Below are positions 1 to 7,250 of a DNA stretch of 30,399 nt, piece by piece. Every line of letters starts with the position of its first letter. Within the stretch, counting starts at the first letter, position 1. This stretch comes from an uncultured Collinsella sp. (lineage in GTDB: Bacteria; Actinomycetota; Coriobacteriia; Coriobacteriales; Coriobacteriaceae), in assembly GCA_958429225.1 (NCBI GenBank), contig CAUAJB010000018.1, positions 1-30,399 on the forward strand, written 5' to 3'. The notes beneath the pieces are model-generated. The model saw only the letters and a program-made list of their open reading frames with translations, ran no database searches and was not told the DNA's origin. Made by a program: the position numbers and the translations under genes.

Positions 1-250
1 TGTTGGCGTCGGCCTCCTTGTAGATCTTGATCTCCTTGCCATCAACGATGATGGAGTCCTCGGTGGCCTCGACCTTGTGGTCGCGGGCGTAGTTGCCCTG
101 CGTGGAGTCGTACTTCAGCAGGTAAGCGAGCATGTCGGGGGAAGTGAGGTCGTTGATGGCGACGATCTCGGAGCCCTCGTGACCGAACATCTGACGGAAA
201 GCCAGACGACCGATGCGACCGAAGCCGTTAATAGCAACCTTTACTGCCAT
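1..250 (-). CDS. gap: Glyceraldehyde-3-phosphate dehydrogenase, type I (N-terminal 83 codons)
   Basis: This is the N-terminal end of the glycolytic enzyme that oxidises glyceraldehyde-3-phosphate to 1,3-bisphosphoglycerate with NAD+ in the cytoplasm. The protein begins MAVKVAINGFGRIGRLAFR, the classic NAD-binding Rossmann start (NGFGRIGR), followed by the family segments AINDL and LLKYDSTQG. The ATG ends at 250 and has an AAGGAG Shine-Dalgarno about 7 nt upstream. The gene runs off the left edge, so the catalytic cysteine region is not visible. It lies downstream of whiA on the same strand, separated by about 190 bp of AT-rich DNA that holds a candidate promoter. A gap gene (often with pgk and tpiA) after whiA is common in Actinobacteria. 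Identity is secure; the rest of the operon lies outside the window. Confidence 0.95.
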   Translation of the reverse strand, partial: MAVKVAINGFGRIGRLAFRQMFGHEGSEIVAINDLTSPDMLAYLLKYDSTQGNYARDHKVEATEDSIIVDGKEIKIYKEADAN

Positions 251-322
251 TGTGTCTCCTTTCGTAAGGCCCCCGCGAGCTACAGCGCCCGCCGTTGAGG
301 CCCACAAACTAACCACTCGCCT

Positions 323-351
323 AATATACCTTTTTTTTGACTTGAATTTCA
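323..351 (-). promoter_or_regulatory. Candidate gap promoter
   Basis: On the minus strand a TGAAAT (-35-like, 346-351) is separated by 17 bp from TATATT (-10-like, 323-328). The spacer contains an A-tract. This lies about 75 nt upstream of the gap start codon in an AT-rich stretch that contrasts with the GC-rich genes. It was found by eye only. Confidence 0.4.
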
Positions 352-384
352 CGAGAATGCTCGAAATTGAAAATCAAATTTACG

Positions 385-398
385 TTAAAACGTTTTAA
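385..398. promoter_or_regulatory. 14-bp perfect palindrome upstream of gap (possible operator)
   Basis: TTAAAACGTTTTAA is a perfect palindrome with a central CG, located 34 bp upstream of the candidate gap -35 box and 46 bp after the whiA stop. The AA-CG-TT core resembles operators of LacI/CcpA-type regulators. The 10-mer AAACGTTTTA recurs at 13087-13096, upstream of the sialic-acid cluster. No long U-tract follows, so a terminator role for whiA is less likely. The regulator is unknown. Confidence 0.3.
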
Positions 399-443
399 AG
401 AATAAAATAGCAGCTAAATCCGTATATAAGTCGATACTTCAAA

Positions 444-1373
444 CTACTTGTTTGCTTCAATGAGCTTTTCAAGCCTCAAAACGCGATGGTACAGGGCAGA
501 CTTCGACAAGGGAGGGTCAGCCATCTCGCCCAGATCGCGCAGCGACAGATCGGGATAGCGCTCGCGCAGGTCGCAAAAGACTGCCAAGGCGTCCGGAAGC
601 GTGTCGCGCAAACCCCGCTGTTCGAGCTCATCGATCAACGCAAGCTGATGCTGGGCGGCACCCGCACTTCTGGTCTGATTGGCCAGTTCGGCATTCACGC
701 GACGGTTTACGTCGTTCTTAACCAATTTGACCGCGCGCGCCTCCTCAATCTCGGCAACGCTGCGCTTGGCACCAATCAGCTTTAGGAGCTGCTCGATCTC
801 CTCGGCGCTCTTAATGTAGACAGCAAAGGATCCGCGTCGCGCGTTAACGCGCGCATGGACCCCAATCTGCTCCAATAGATCGCAAAGTCCCCGAGCATAC
901 TGCTCGCCCTGCACCGCGATCTCCAAATGAAAGTCGCCGCGGGGATCGGCCACGAAACCGCCGGCGATGAGCGCGCCGCGGATGTAGGCAAGCCTGCAGC
1001 AGGGACGGGCAACGATGTGCCGGGGAACACCAGCGACGAGCCCTCCCCTGCGGTCGAGAATGCCCAGCAGCACCAGAGCCTTGTCCAGGTCGGGCTGATC
1101 GGGCAGGGTAATGAGATAGTTACGGACCTTATGCAAGACCGATTTACGAACGGTGAATTCCGTTTTGAGCTTAAGGATGCGATGCGTCAGTGTGATCATC
1201 GTGCGCGCGACGGCACCCGTCTCGGTCGCGACCGTCAAACGATACCGCCCGGAGCCGGCCAGCGAAAGTGTACCGCTCACACGCGTCAGGGCGGCAAGCG
1301 TCGACAAATCGCAGTATTCACATTCGGGTTCGCAGCGCGCGAGCTCGTCACGCACCTCGGCGGTAAACGACAT
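444..1373 (-). CDS. whiA: WhiA, DNA-binding regulator (DUF199)
   Basis: WhiA is a DNA-binding protein with a LAGLIDADG-like N-terminal fold and a C-terminal helix-turn-helix. In Streptomyces it controls sporulation genes, and in other Gram-positives it affects cell division. The 309-residue product has normal length. It starts MSFTAEVRDELAR, the typical opening, carries YIRGALIAGGFVADP in the LAGLIDADG-like region, and ends with an HTH around SKSALYHRVLRLEKL. The start codon lies 6 nt after the rapZ stop with no strong Shine-Dalgarno, so translation is probably coupled to rapZ. The usual neighbour yvcK is not between rapZ and whiA. In a non-sporulating gut actinobacterium the role is more likely division or metabolism than development; that is inference. 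Confidence 0.95.
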   Translation of the reverse strand: MSFTAEVRDELARCEPECEYCDLSTLAALTRVSGTLSLAGSGRYRLTVATETGAVARTMITLTHRILKLKTEFTVRKSVLHKVRNYLITLPDQPDLDKALVLLGILDRRGGLVAGVPRHIVARPCCRLAYIRGALIAGGFVADPRGDFHLEIAVQGEQYARGLCDLLEQIGVHARVNARRGSFAVYIKSAEEIEQLLKLIGAKRSVAEIEEARAVKLVKNDVNRRVNAELANQTRSAGAAQHQLALIDELEQRGLRDTLPDALAVFCDLRERYPDLSLRDLGEMADPPLSKSALYHRVLRLEKLIEANK

Positions 1374-1379
1374 GCAGGC

Positions 1380-2300
1380 CTATGCTTTCGTGTTGGCGCG
1401 CGACAGGTCGCGATGGGAAATGCTCACGTGATATTGGGCGCCTTCCAAATAACGTGCCGTGGCCTCGGCGATGGCAACGCTGCGGTGTTGACCGCCCGTA
1501 CAGCCGATGGCGATAGAAAGCTGCGGCTTGCCCTCCGCGATATAGCCCGGCATCACCGTATCGAGCAGCTGCGTCCAGGCCTTCCAGAACTCCTGGGTCT
1601 TGGGATGGTCCAAAACAAAATCGGAGACCTTTTTATCGAGACCGGTCATGGTGCGCATCTCGGGATCGTAGAACGGATTGGGCAGGAAGCGGACGTCGAT
1701 CATAATGTCCGCCTCGACGGGCATGCCGTGCTTAAAGCCAAACGAGAACACGTGAACGTCCATGAGCTGCTGGTCGGACAGCTCGGAGAACGCCATGCGC
1801 AATTTATTGCGCAGAGCAGAAGTGCGCAAGCGGCTCGTATCGATAATCATGTCAGCTCGGTCGCGAACGCCCTGCAGCTGCAGGCGCTCGCGCTGAATCG
1901 CATCGGCCGTAGTCTCCCCCGGCTTGGCAATGGGATGGCGGCGGCGGTTTTCGCTATAACGACGGATCAGCACCTCGTCAGAGGCCTCGAGAAACACGAT
2001 GTCACAGCTCATCTCGCGCTCCTCGAGCGCGGCAACGGCATCGAGCAGCTCATCGAACAAGCCCTGGCTGCGCAGGTCGCAGGTGACGGCAAGATGCCTG
2101 CCCACGCCCGTATTGATGCCGACGAGTTCGGCAAGCTGGGCGATCAGACGCGGAGGCAAGTTGTCGATGCAAAAATAGCCCATGTCCTCGAACACATGCA
2201 TGGCCTGCGTTCGGCCCGATCCGGACATTCCGGTGATGATGACGATATCGGGGATGCGCTCCGAGCGCTCCGCCGCATCCATGGCATCTCCCTTTTGCAT
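1380..2300 (-). CDS. rapZ: RapZ/YvcJ-family nucleotide-binding protein
   Basis: RapZ-family proteins are P-loop ATP/GTP-binding proteins. In E. coli RapZ is an RNA adaptor that senses glucosamine-6-phosphate and directs decay of the sRNA GlmZ; the role in Actinobacteria is unclear. The Walker A is GMSGSGRT (residues 24-31). The C-terminal domain has SFGFKHGMP, DVRFLPNPFY and IGCTGGQHRSV (266-275), all family hallmarks. I chose the ATG at 2300 because AGGAGG lies 6 nt upstream; an ATG at 2282 with AAGGGAG upstream is a workable alternative that removes six residues. The Shine-Dalgarno sits directly after the U-tract of the nanE terminator, so rapZ needs its own promoter or read-through. A glucosamine-phosphate sensor family next to amino-sugar catabolism is suggestive, but rapZ-whiA linkage is ancestral. 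Confidence 0.93.
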   Translation of the reverse strand: MQKGDAMDAAERSERIPDIVIITGMSGSGRTQAMHVFEDMGYFCIDNLPPRLIAQLAELVGINTGVGRHLAVTCDLRSQGLFDELLDAVAALEEREMSCDIVFLEASDEVLIRRYSENRRRHPIAKPGETTADAIQRERLQLQGVRDRADMIIDTSRLRTSALRNKLRMAFSELSDQQLMDVHVFSFGFKHGMPVEADIMIDVRFLPNPFYDPEMRTMTGLDKKVSDFVLDHPKTQEFWKAWTQLLDTVMPGYIAEGKPQLSIAIGCTGGQHRSVAIAEATARYLEGAQYHVSISHRDLSRANTKA

Positions 2301-2310
2301 GTGTGCCTCC

Positions 2311-2347
2311 TAAAACAAGCGCGGGACCCGGCCAGCGGATCCCGCGC
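2311..2347 (-). terminator. Intrinsic terminator after nanE, abutting the rapZ Shine-Dalgarno
   Basis: Perfect 8-bp arms GCGCGGGA (2319-2326) and TCCCGCGC (2340-2347) enclose a 13-nt loop. On the minus strand they are followed by TTGTTTTA (2318-2311). It closes the sialic-acid transcript. The next bases after the U-tract are the AGGAGG of rapZ, so it may also act as an attenuator in a rapZ leader. Confidence 0.8.
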
Positions 2348-2398
2348 GATCAATTGCCTTTATTGAGTATACCGCCCCAAGCGGATACGAGGCCTGTC

Positions 2399-3085
2399 TT
2401 ACGCCTCAAGCGCAGCCTTGAACCAACTTGTAATACTCGTGGGGTGCGTGATGGCGGTGCCGACGACAACGGCCCAGGCGCCCGCATCAATCGCGGCGCG
2501 GGCCTCCTCGGGCGTGTGCACGCGGCCCTCGCAGATGATGGGAAGACCGGGGAATTCCTCGGTCGCCTGACGCAGAAGCGGCAGATCGGGGCCATCGGCC
2601 ATGGTGCAGTCGATAGCGGCAACACCATGAGAAAGCGTGGTGGACACCAGGTCGAAGCCCATGTCGACAGCACGACGAATATCCTCGATGGTGGCACAGT
2701 CGGCCATCAGGAGCACGCCCTCCTCGTGCAGCGGGCGGAAGGTATCCTCGACCGACTTGCCATCGGGACGTGGGCGATCGGTGGCGTCAATCGCCACGAT
2801 ATCGGCACCCGCAGCAACGCAGGCGCGAGCGTGGCGCAGCGTCGGCGTGATGTAAACGCCCTCGTGCCCATCCTTCCACAGGCCGATAACAGGAACCTCA
2901 CAGCGACCCTTAATGGCGGCAATGTCGGCAAGGCCCTGGCAGCGAATGGCGGCGGCACCGCCGAGCTCGCAAGCGCGAGACATTTGAGCCATGGTCTCGG
3001 GCGTACGAAGCGGCTCGCCCATATACGCCTGAACGCTCACGACGAGCTTGCCCTTCAGGGATTGAATCAAAGGATCGACGGTCAT
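2399..3085 (-). CDS. nanE: N-acetylmannosamine-6-phosphate 2-epimerase
   Basis: NanE converts ManNAc-6-P to GlcNAc-6-P, the step that feeds sialic acid into amino-sugar catabolism. The 228-residue TIM-barrel protein shows the family signatures LGGAAAIRCQGLADI, PVIGLWK (Lys71, matching the catalytic lysine), GADIVAIDATDRPRP, VLLMADC and ICEGRVHTPEEA (Glu186, matching the catalytic glutamate). I chose the ATG at 3085 because GAAAGG lies upstream at a suitable distance; the frame remains open 13 codons further, but into the adjoining hairpin. It is the last gene of the cluster, separated from the kinase gene by a 98-nt inverted repeat. The usual TTLSGYT motif reads TTLSHGVA here, a small local variation. 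Confidence 0.95.
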   Translation of the reverse strand: MTVDPLIQSLKGKLVVSVQAYMGEPLRTPETMAQMSRACELGGAAAIRCQGLADIAAIKGRCEVPVIGLWKDGHEGVYITPTLRHARACVAAGADIVAIDATDRPRPDGKSVEDTFRPLHEEGVLLMADCATIEDIRRAVDMGFDLVSTTLSHGVAAIDCTMADGPDLPLLRQATEEFPGLPIICEGRVHTPEEARAAIDAGAWAVVVGTAITHPTSITSWFKAALEA

Positions 3086-3103
3086 GTTCGACTCAACCTT
3101 TCT

Positions 3104-3208
3104 AAAAACAGCCTTCTGAGACACCGCACCTTGACGTTCAAACCGTCGCTCACGTACCGAAGTACGCTTCGCTCCTCTTTCACGTCAATCTGCGGCACCT
3201 CAGAAGGC
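3104..3208 (-). terminator. 98-nt hairpin with U-tract between kinase gene and nanE (attenuator-like)
   Basis: Outer arms GCCTTCTGAG (3111-3120) and CTCAGAAGGC (3199-3208) are perfect complements. Inside are further colinear pairings (3124-3128 with 3191-3195; 3131-3137 with 3182-3188) and an apical hairpin CGTAC-CGAA-GTACG (3153-3166). On the minus strand the structure begins 17 nt after the kinase stop and is followed by TGTTTTTA, then the nanE Shine-Dalgarno. It looks like a leaky intrinsic terminator or an RNA-stabilising intercistronic element; which of these is unknown. Confidence 0.65.
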
Positions 3209-3225
3209 GCACTTGGTAGTTATGT

Positions 3226-4191
3226 TTACTTCAACGATGCAAGAAGGTGTTCGGCGGCACCGATGAGTGGAGCATCACCCTCCAGAGAACCGATAAGGAT
3301 CGGCGTGTCCTGAAGCGGATCGAGCGCCTGGCTGGCATAGCCCTCGTGCACCGAATCCTTCCACGTCTGCGAACGCCAATCGGGACCTTGGTGAATCACG
3401 CCGCCCGAAAGCACGATGACCTCAGGGTCCAGAATGTTAGCGAGCGAGCCCAAGCTGGCACCCAGCGCAAAGCCGGCGTCATGGATGACCTCGGTCGCCT
3501 TTGCGTCGCCCGCACGGCACAGGTCGTTCACGTCGCGACCGACCGAAGGACGGCTGGGGTCGACGCGACCGAAGCGCTCATCGTACATACGACCAATGGA
3601 AGTGCCCGAAGCAACCGACTCAAGATGACCAGAACGTCCGCAGGCGCAGGGAATGCCAGCGGCAGCCGAGCACTCGATGTGGCCCATATGACCGGCAGCA
3701 CCATGGAAGCCCTGCATCACGCGGCCGTTCTCGACATATGCGCCGCCGATGCCCGTACCGATGCCCAGACACAAGACGGAGAACTTGCCCTTGCCGACGC
3801 CCCAGTGGGCCTCGCCCAGAGCATGAGCCTGCACGTCGCCCACCACGGCAACGGGAAGACCAAGGTCTTCGCGCAGACGCGGCCCCAACTGAACGCCGGA
3901 CCAGCCGGGCATGATCTCGTTGGCATACGCGATGGCGCCCGTCTTGGGATCGACGACGCCTGCGGCACCGATACCGACACCGAGGACCTCGACATCGGGA
4001 TTCGCCTCAAGAGCGGCCTTGATGGACGCCTCGATACGTTGGAAGACGGCCTCGCCGCCCTCCTGGGCCTCGGTAGGAACCTCGGCCTCAAATACGGGAT
4101 GGGGCGCACTGCCGTCAGCCGGGTACTCCATGATGGCGGTCGCGATCTTAGTTCCGCCGATATCGACAGAGCAGACGTACTTGTTCTCCAT
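3226..4191 (-). CDS. nanK: ROK-family sugar kinase, probable N-acetylmannosamine kinase
   Basis: This 321-residue ROK kinase most likely phosphorylates ManNAc to ManNAc-6-P with ATP, the step between the lyase and NanE. The N-terminal phosphate-binding loop is DIGGTK (residues 10-15). Asp119 in VGDVQAHALGE fits the catalytic aspartate, and GIGTGIGGAY follows at about 143-152. The zinc-site region has GHIE with His171 and then CACGRSGHLES (182-192). There the third cysteine of the common CxCGxxGC motif is a histidine (His189). I chose the ATG at 4191 because AAGGAG lies 7 nt upstream; an earlier in-frame start would run into the 83-nt hairpin. ManNAc specificity comes from its position between the nanA-like gene and nanE; glucokinase or GlcNAc kinase activity cannot be excluded from sequence. 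Confidence 0.85.
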   Translation of the reverse strand: MENKYVCSVDIGGTKIATAIMEYPADGSAPHPVFEAEVPTEAQEGGEAVFQRIEASIKAALEANPDVEVLGVGIGAAGVVDPKTGAIAYANEIMPGWSGVQLGPRLREDLGLPVAVVGDVQAHALGEAHWGVGKGKFSVLCLGIGTGIGGAYVENGRVMQGFHGAAGHMGHIECSAAAGIPCACGRSGHLESVASGTSIGRMYDERFGRVDPSRPSVGRDVNDLCRAGDAKATEVIHDAGFALGASLGSLANILDPEVIVLSGGVIHQGPDWRSQTWKDSVHEGYASQALDPLQDTPILIGSLEGDAPLIGAAEHLLASLK

Positions 4192-4267
4192 GTCGTTCTC
4201 CTTCGGAGACAAAACAACTACAGGAAATGCGGTCGGATTTAACCCCGCCGCACGGTAAAGGTTTCCG

Positions 4268-4350
4268 AGGTGCCCGAGATCGCCGTGAAGCCTCGCGGCC
4301 ATTGACCTAATGGTCATGGCCACGAGGCTGAACGGCGAGGTCGGGTGCCT
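4268..4350 (-). repeat. 83-nt near-continuous hairpin between nanA and nanK
   Basis: The arms pair colinearly from 4268/4350 inward: 4268-4277 with 4341-4350 (including G-T wobbles), a 2-bp mismatch, 4280-4286 with 4332-4338, 4289-4295 with 4323-4329, 4297-4302 with 4316-4321, and 4304-4307 with 4312-4315 around a TAAT loop. It starts 9 nt after the nanA stop. No U-tract follows on the minus strand, so it is not a standard terminator. It may stabilise or process the mRNA. Its sequence is unrelated to the hairpin before nanE although the shape is similar. Confidence 0.65.
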
Positions 4351-4359
4351 GGGGAAGCT

Positions 4360-5280
4360 TTACAGGAGACCGTTGTCCTGAAGGACCTTCTTAATCGCCT
4401 CGACGTTCTCGCCGGTCATGGCCTTCACCGGGCGCGGCATGGTCGGGCTGTCGAAGATGCCCATGAGGTTCATAGCGGTCTTGAAGGCGCCGACGCCACC
4501 GGCATAGCCCTGGACGCCCGAGGTGACATCCCAGATGTGCGAAATCTCATTGAGGCGATCCTGCTCGGCCTTGACGGTAGCCCAGTCACCGGCCTGAGCG
4601 GCCTTCCACTGGCGCACGTAGCCCTCGGGCTCAACGTTGGCGAGACCCGGGACGGAACCGTCGGCGCCACCGAGGTAGGCGCCATCGACAACAACCTCGT
4701 GACCGGTGAGGATGCTCATCGGATGGCCGTTCTTCTCATTCTCCTGAACGAGGTAGCGGAACGAGATGTCATCGCCCGAGGAATCCTTGACGCCGGCCAG
4801 GACGCCCTCGGCGCCGAGCTTGGCAAGGAGCTTCCAGGGAAGCTTGGTGTGGACGCACACGGGGATGTCGTAAGCGAAGATGGGCAGGTCGAGTTCCTCG
4901 TGCAGGATGCGGAAGTGCTCCTCGACCTCGGTCATGCCCTGCAGGGCATAGAACGGGCAGGTGGCGACGAGGGCATCGGCGCCCAGCTCCTGGGCGACCT
5001 TGCCGTGCTCGATCATGCGCTCGGTCTCGGTGTCGATGATGCCGACCAGAACGGGAACGCGGTGATCGACGATGCGCACAGCCTCGGCGACAATCTGGCG
5101 ACGACGCTCGTCGGTGGAGAAGACGACCTCGCCCGAGGAGCCCAGGAAGAACAGGCCATCGACGCCGGCATCGATCATGCGGTTGATGCTGCGCTCAAAG
5201 GAGGCAACGTCGAGCTGGTGGTCTTCGGTATCGGGAACAACGACGGGAGGGATAACGCCGGTGAATTTCTGAGTTGCCAC
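4360..5280 (-). CDS. nanA: DapA/NanA-family aldolase, probable N-acetylneuraminate lyase
   Basis: This class I TIM-barrel aldolase probably splits N-acetylneuraminate into ManNAc and pyruvate. The family core is clear: GLFFLGSSGE (42-51) is the carboxylate-binding loop, Tyr138 lies in YDIP, and Lys165 in AGVKDSSGD is the Schiff-base lysine. The product is 306 residues, normal for the family. The start is GTG at 5280, with AAGGAG 6 nt upstream. DHDPS, KDG aldolase and NAL share this fold, and sequence alone does not separate them here. The lyase assignment depends on the adjoining kinase and nanE, which use ManNAc and ManNAc-6-P. A dedicated dihydrodipicolinate synthase in this position would make little sense. 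An 83-nt hairpin follows the stop. Confidence 0.8.
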   Translation of the reverse strand: MATQKFTGVIPPVVVPDTEDHQLDVASFERSINRMIDAGVDGLFFLGSSGEVVFSTDERRRQIVAEAVRIVDHRVPVLVGIIDTETERMIEHGKVAQELGADALVATCPFYALQGMTEVEEHFRILHEELDLPIFAYDIPVCVHTKLPWKLLAKLGAEGVLAGVKDSSGDDISFRYLVQENEKNGHPMSILTGHEVVVDGAYLGGADGSVPGLANVEPEGYVRQWKAAQAGDWATVKAEQDRLNEISHIWDVTSGVQGYAGGVGAFKTAMNLMGIFDSPTMPRPVKAMTGENVEAIKKVLQDNGLL

Positions 5281-5348
5281 AAGAATCTCCTTAGTTGTCT
5301 GGCGGGCGACCCTATGCCACCCACTCTTGTTGGCAGTGTCCAGGCCGT

Positions 5349-6200
5349 CTAGGCCAAAGAACACGGGTAGAACGTTTGGTTAAAGAAGTCGACGACTTCG
5401 TTTTCGAACGCATTGATGCGCTCGTGAGCGTATTTGGCATAGATGATATGCCTCCGGTCACACTCAAGACCGTTGAACACGGCAAACTGACCCTTGGGGT
5501 CGCTCACGGTATCCATGAGCGAAGTGCCCATGAGCACCGAGCCGCGCACCTGAGACGACAGCGCCTCGAGGCCACCGGGAATCGGATTGGCGACCGCCGT
5601 GCAGGCGAGGCCCTGCTCATCCAAAGCAGAAACCGCCAGCGCGACTCCGCCGCCAAGGCCCTCGCCCCATGCAAAGATGCGGTCGGGGTCCATGCCATCA
5701 AGATTGCGCGCAACCTTCGCCAACGCGCAGCCCCAACGGACGCGCCCGACAAAAGCGGGCGAAACAATCCCCCACTGCAGGTCGTCCGCACCAGCAACAA
5801 CGTCGTCTAGTGCAAGCACGGCATATCCCATGGCGGCAAACCTCGTCATGTGATGCCAGCCGCGCACAGGCCGATCGATGTCGTGGAACATCAGGCACAA
5901 CGGCACGCGCTCAGATACTCGGGCACGACCGACAGGCTCGATCAAACGAGCGTGAATCGCATCGTCACCGAGCTCAAAGGAGACCTCCGAGTAACGGGCG
6001 CAGGGGTTAACAAAGTCAATCGCCGTTATGGCCAGGCCTTGAATCTCAAGATTCGAAGCGCATGTCTCTAAATCAGAAACATCTGCTTGGACATCACCGC
6101 GCCAGTCCCGATATTCTGCGAGCCTTGACGAAACCGTTCCAGGAATTCCCACGAGTCCGGGGACAATCAGCTCGTCAACATTGCTCTCGCACTTAGACAT
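5349..6200 (-). CDS. AXE1-like alpha/beta-hydrolase paralogue lacking the nucleophile serine
   Basis: This 283-residue protein is a shorter paralogue of the product encoded just upstream. Shared segments are FHDIDRPVRGW (oxyanion region, against FHGYPG), QFAVFN and YAHERI. At the nucleophile elbow the active paralogue has NGASQGGG, while this protein has WGEGLGGG, so Gly181 replaces serine. Asp230 (LMDTV) and His259 (YAHE) are kept. It therefore looks like a pseudo-esterase or an enzyme with altered chemistry. Its ATG at 6200 overlaps the end of the upstream gene by 8 nt and has a strong GGGAGGGGAGG Shine-Dalgarno inside that gene, so the two are co-translated. A scaffold, a regulatory partner or a sugar-binding role are all possible. 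The reading frame is intact, so it is not a decayed gene. Confidence 0.75.
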   Translation of the reverse strand: MSKCESNVDELIVPGLVGIPGTVSSRLAEYRDWRGDVQADVSDLETCASNLEIQGLAITAIDFVNPCARYSEVSFELGDDAIHARLIEPVGRARVSERVPLCLMFHDIDRPVRGWHHMTRFAAMGYAVLALDDVVAGADDLQWGIVSPAFVGRVRWGCALAKVARNLDGMDPDRIFAWGEGLGGGVALAVSALDEQGLACTAVANPIPGGLEALSSQVRGSVLMGTSLMDTVSDPKGQFAVFNGLECDRRHIIYAKYAHERINAFENEVVDFFNQTFYPCSLA

Positions 6201-7170
6201 GAGCCTCCCCTCCCTTGCAGAAAAACGGAATGATCAGATCGTCAAAATCCTGAATCTCCTCGTGGCCAAAGCCTTCAAAGAACTCATGACGCTTTTCGCA
6301 GGTCAGGTTGTTATAGACCGCAAACTGCGTCGCTGGCGGACAGACGATATCGGCTGTGCCGGTGCCAAACAGCACGGGGCATTTGACCATAGGGGCAAAG
6401 TTCTTGGAATCGAAGTACGCCAGCTTGGCATAGGCTTCGTCAATACGAGTCGAGTCCTCGTCAAACCAGCGAGACCAATAGCGCAGGCCCTCGTAGGCAA
6501 TGTCGTCGGCATCCAAATCCCAGACCAGGCGGAAATCTGACAGGAAGGGATAGAGGATGGCGGCACGATTGATAAGCTCGCTGTTAAGCGCACAGGTCGC
6601 AATGCCCAAACCGCCGCCCTGCGACGCGCCGTTCACAAACACACGCGCAAGATCGATGCCCTCGAGCTCGCGAACGATGCGGCACAGGATGCGAATATCT
6701 TGGTGCAAGCGGACATAGTAGAGGTTGGCCGGGTCGCCGTCGATACCGGCGACGATATGACCGGCAACCGTTGTGCCCTCAAATCCACCAATGTCCTCGG
6801 AGGGACCTCCTTGGCCGGGGCAGTCGAGGGCGATGAGTGCCATGCCCATGCCCGCAAACGACGCCTGCTCAAACCAGCTGCGGCTTGCACCCGGATACCC
6901 ATGGAACTGAAGTACCAATGGCACGGGCTCGTCCGAGACGGGTTTAAGGTACTTGGCATGCAGGCGAGCGCCACACATGCCGGTATACCAGAGGTCGAAA
7001 AGTTGGCAGGTCGCGGAATCCGCAACCGAAGCCGCCTCAATCGCATAGTCGAGCTCGACGGCGTCGGCCTCGGCCATGCGATCCTTCCAAAAGAGATCGA
7101 AATCTGATGGACGGGGCATGGCGCCTCGATATTCACCAAATTGATGTTGTAGCTCCTGAGCACTTGGCAT
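6193..7170 (-). CDS. AXE1-family esterase, probable sialate O-acetylesterase
   Basis: The product is an alpha/beta-hydrolase of the acetyl xylan esterase / cephalosporin C deacetylase family. The triad is visible: Ser183 in NGASQGGG, Asp274 in GTADIVCPP, and His303 in FGHEE. FHGYPG near residue 90 supplies the oxyanion hole and DCPGQGG lies near 116-122. At 325 residues it has full family length, and there is no signal peptide, so it acts in the cytoplasm. In this cluster it most likely removes O-acetyl groups from imported sialic acid before lyase cleavage. From memory, the pneumococcal EstA, also annotated as an acetyl xylan esterase, is a sialate O-acetylesterase beside nan genes. I chose the ATG at 7170; a TTG at 7185 sits too close to the GAAAGG Shine-Dalgarno. 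Confidence 0.85.
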   Translation of the reverse strand: MPSAQELQHQFGEYRGAMPRPSDFDLFWKDRMAEADAVELDYAIEAASVADSATCQLFDLWYTGMCGARLHAKYLKPVSDEPVPLVLQFHGYPGASRSWFEQASFAGMGMALIALDCPGQGGPSEDIGGFEGTTVAGHIVAGIDGDPANLYYVRLHQDIRILCRIVRELEGIDLARVFVNGASQGGGLGIATCALNSELINRAAILYPFLSDFRLVWDLDADDIAYEGLRYWSRWFDEDSTRIDEAYAKLAYFDSKNFAPMVKCPVLFGTGTADIVCPPATQFAVYNNLTCEKRHEFFEGFGHEEIQDFDDLIIPFFCKGGEAHV

Positions 7171-7250
7171 GGCTCGTGAACCCAACCTTTCGAAATCGCA
7201 ACGGAGGTGCGCCCGGCAAGGGAACCGGACGCACGGGAGGGAAAGCGAGC

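Noticed and set aside
927..2366. Long plus-strand open frame opposite whiA and rapZ
   Set aside because: Antisense to two confident genes with full family motifs; low-complexity composition and no recognisable domain.
4192..4323. N-terminal extension of the ROK kinase by 44 codons
   Set aside because: The extension would encode the 83-nt hairpin, has no ROK similarity, and the ATG at 4191 has a strong AAGGAG.
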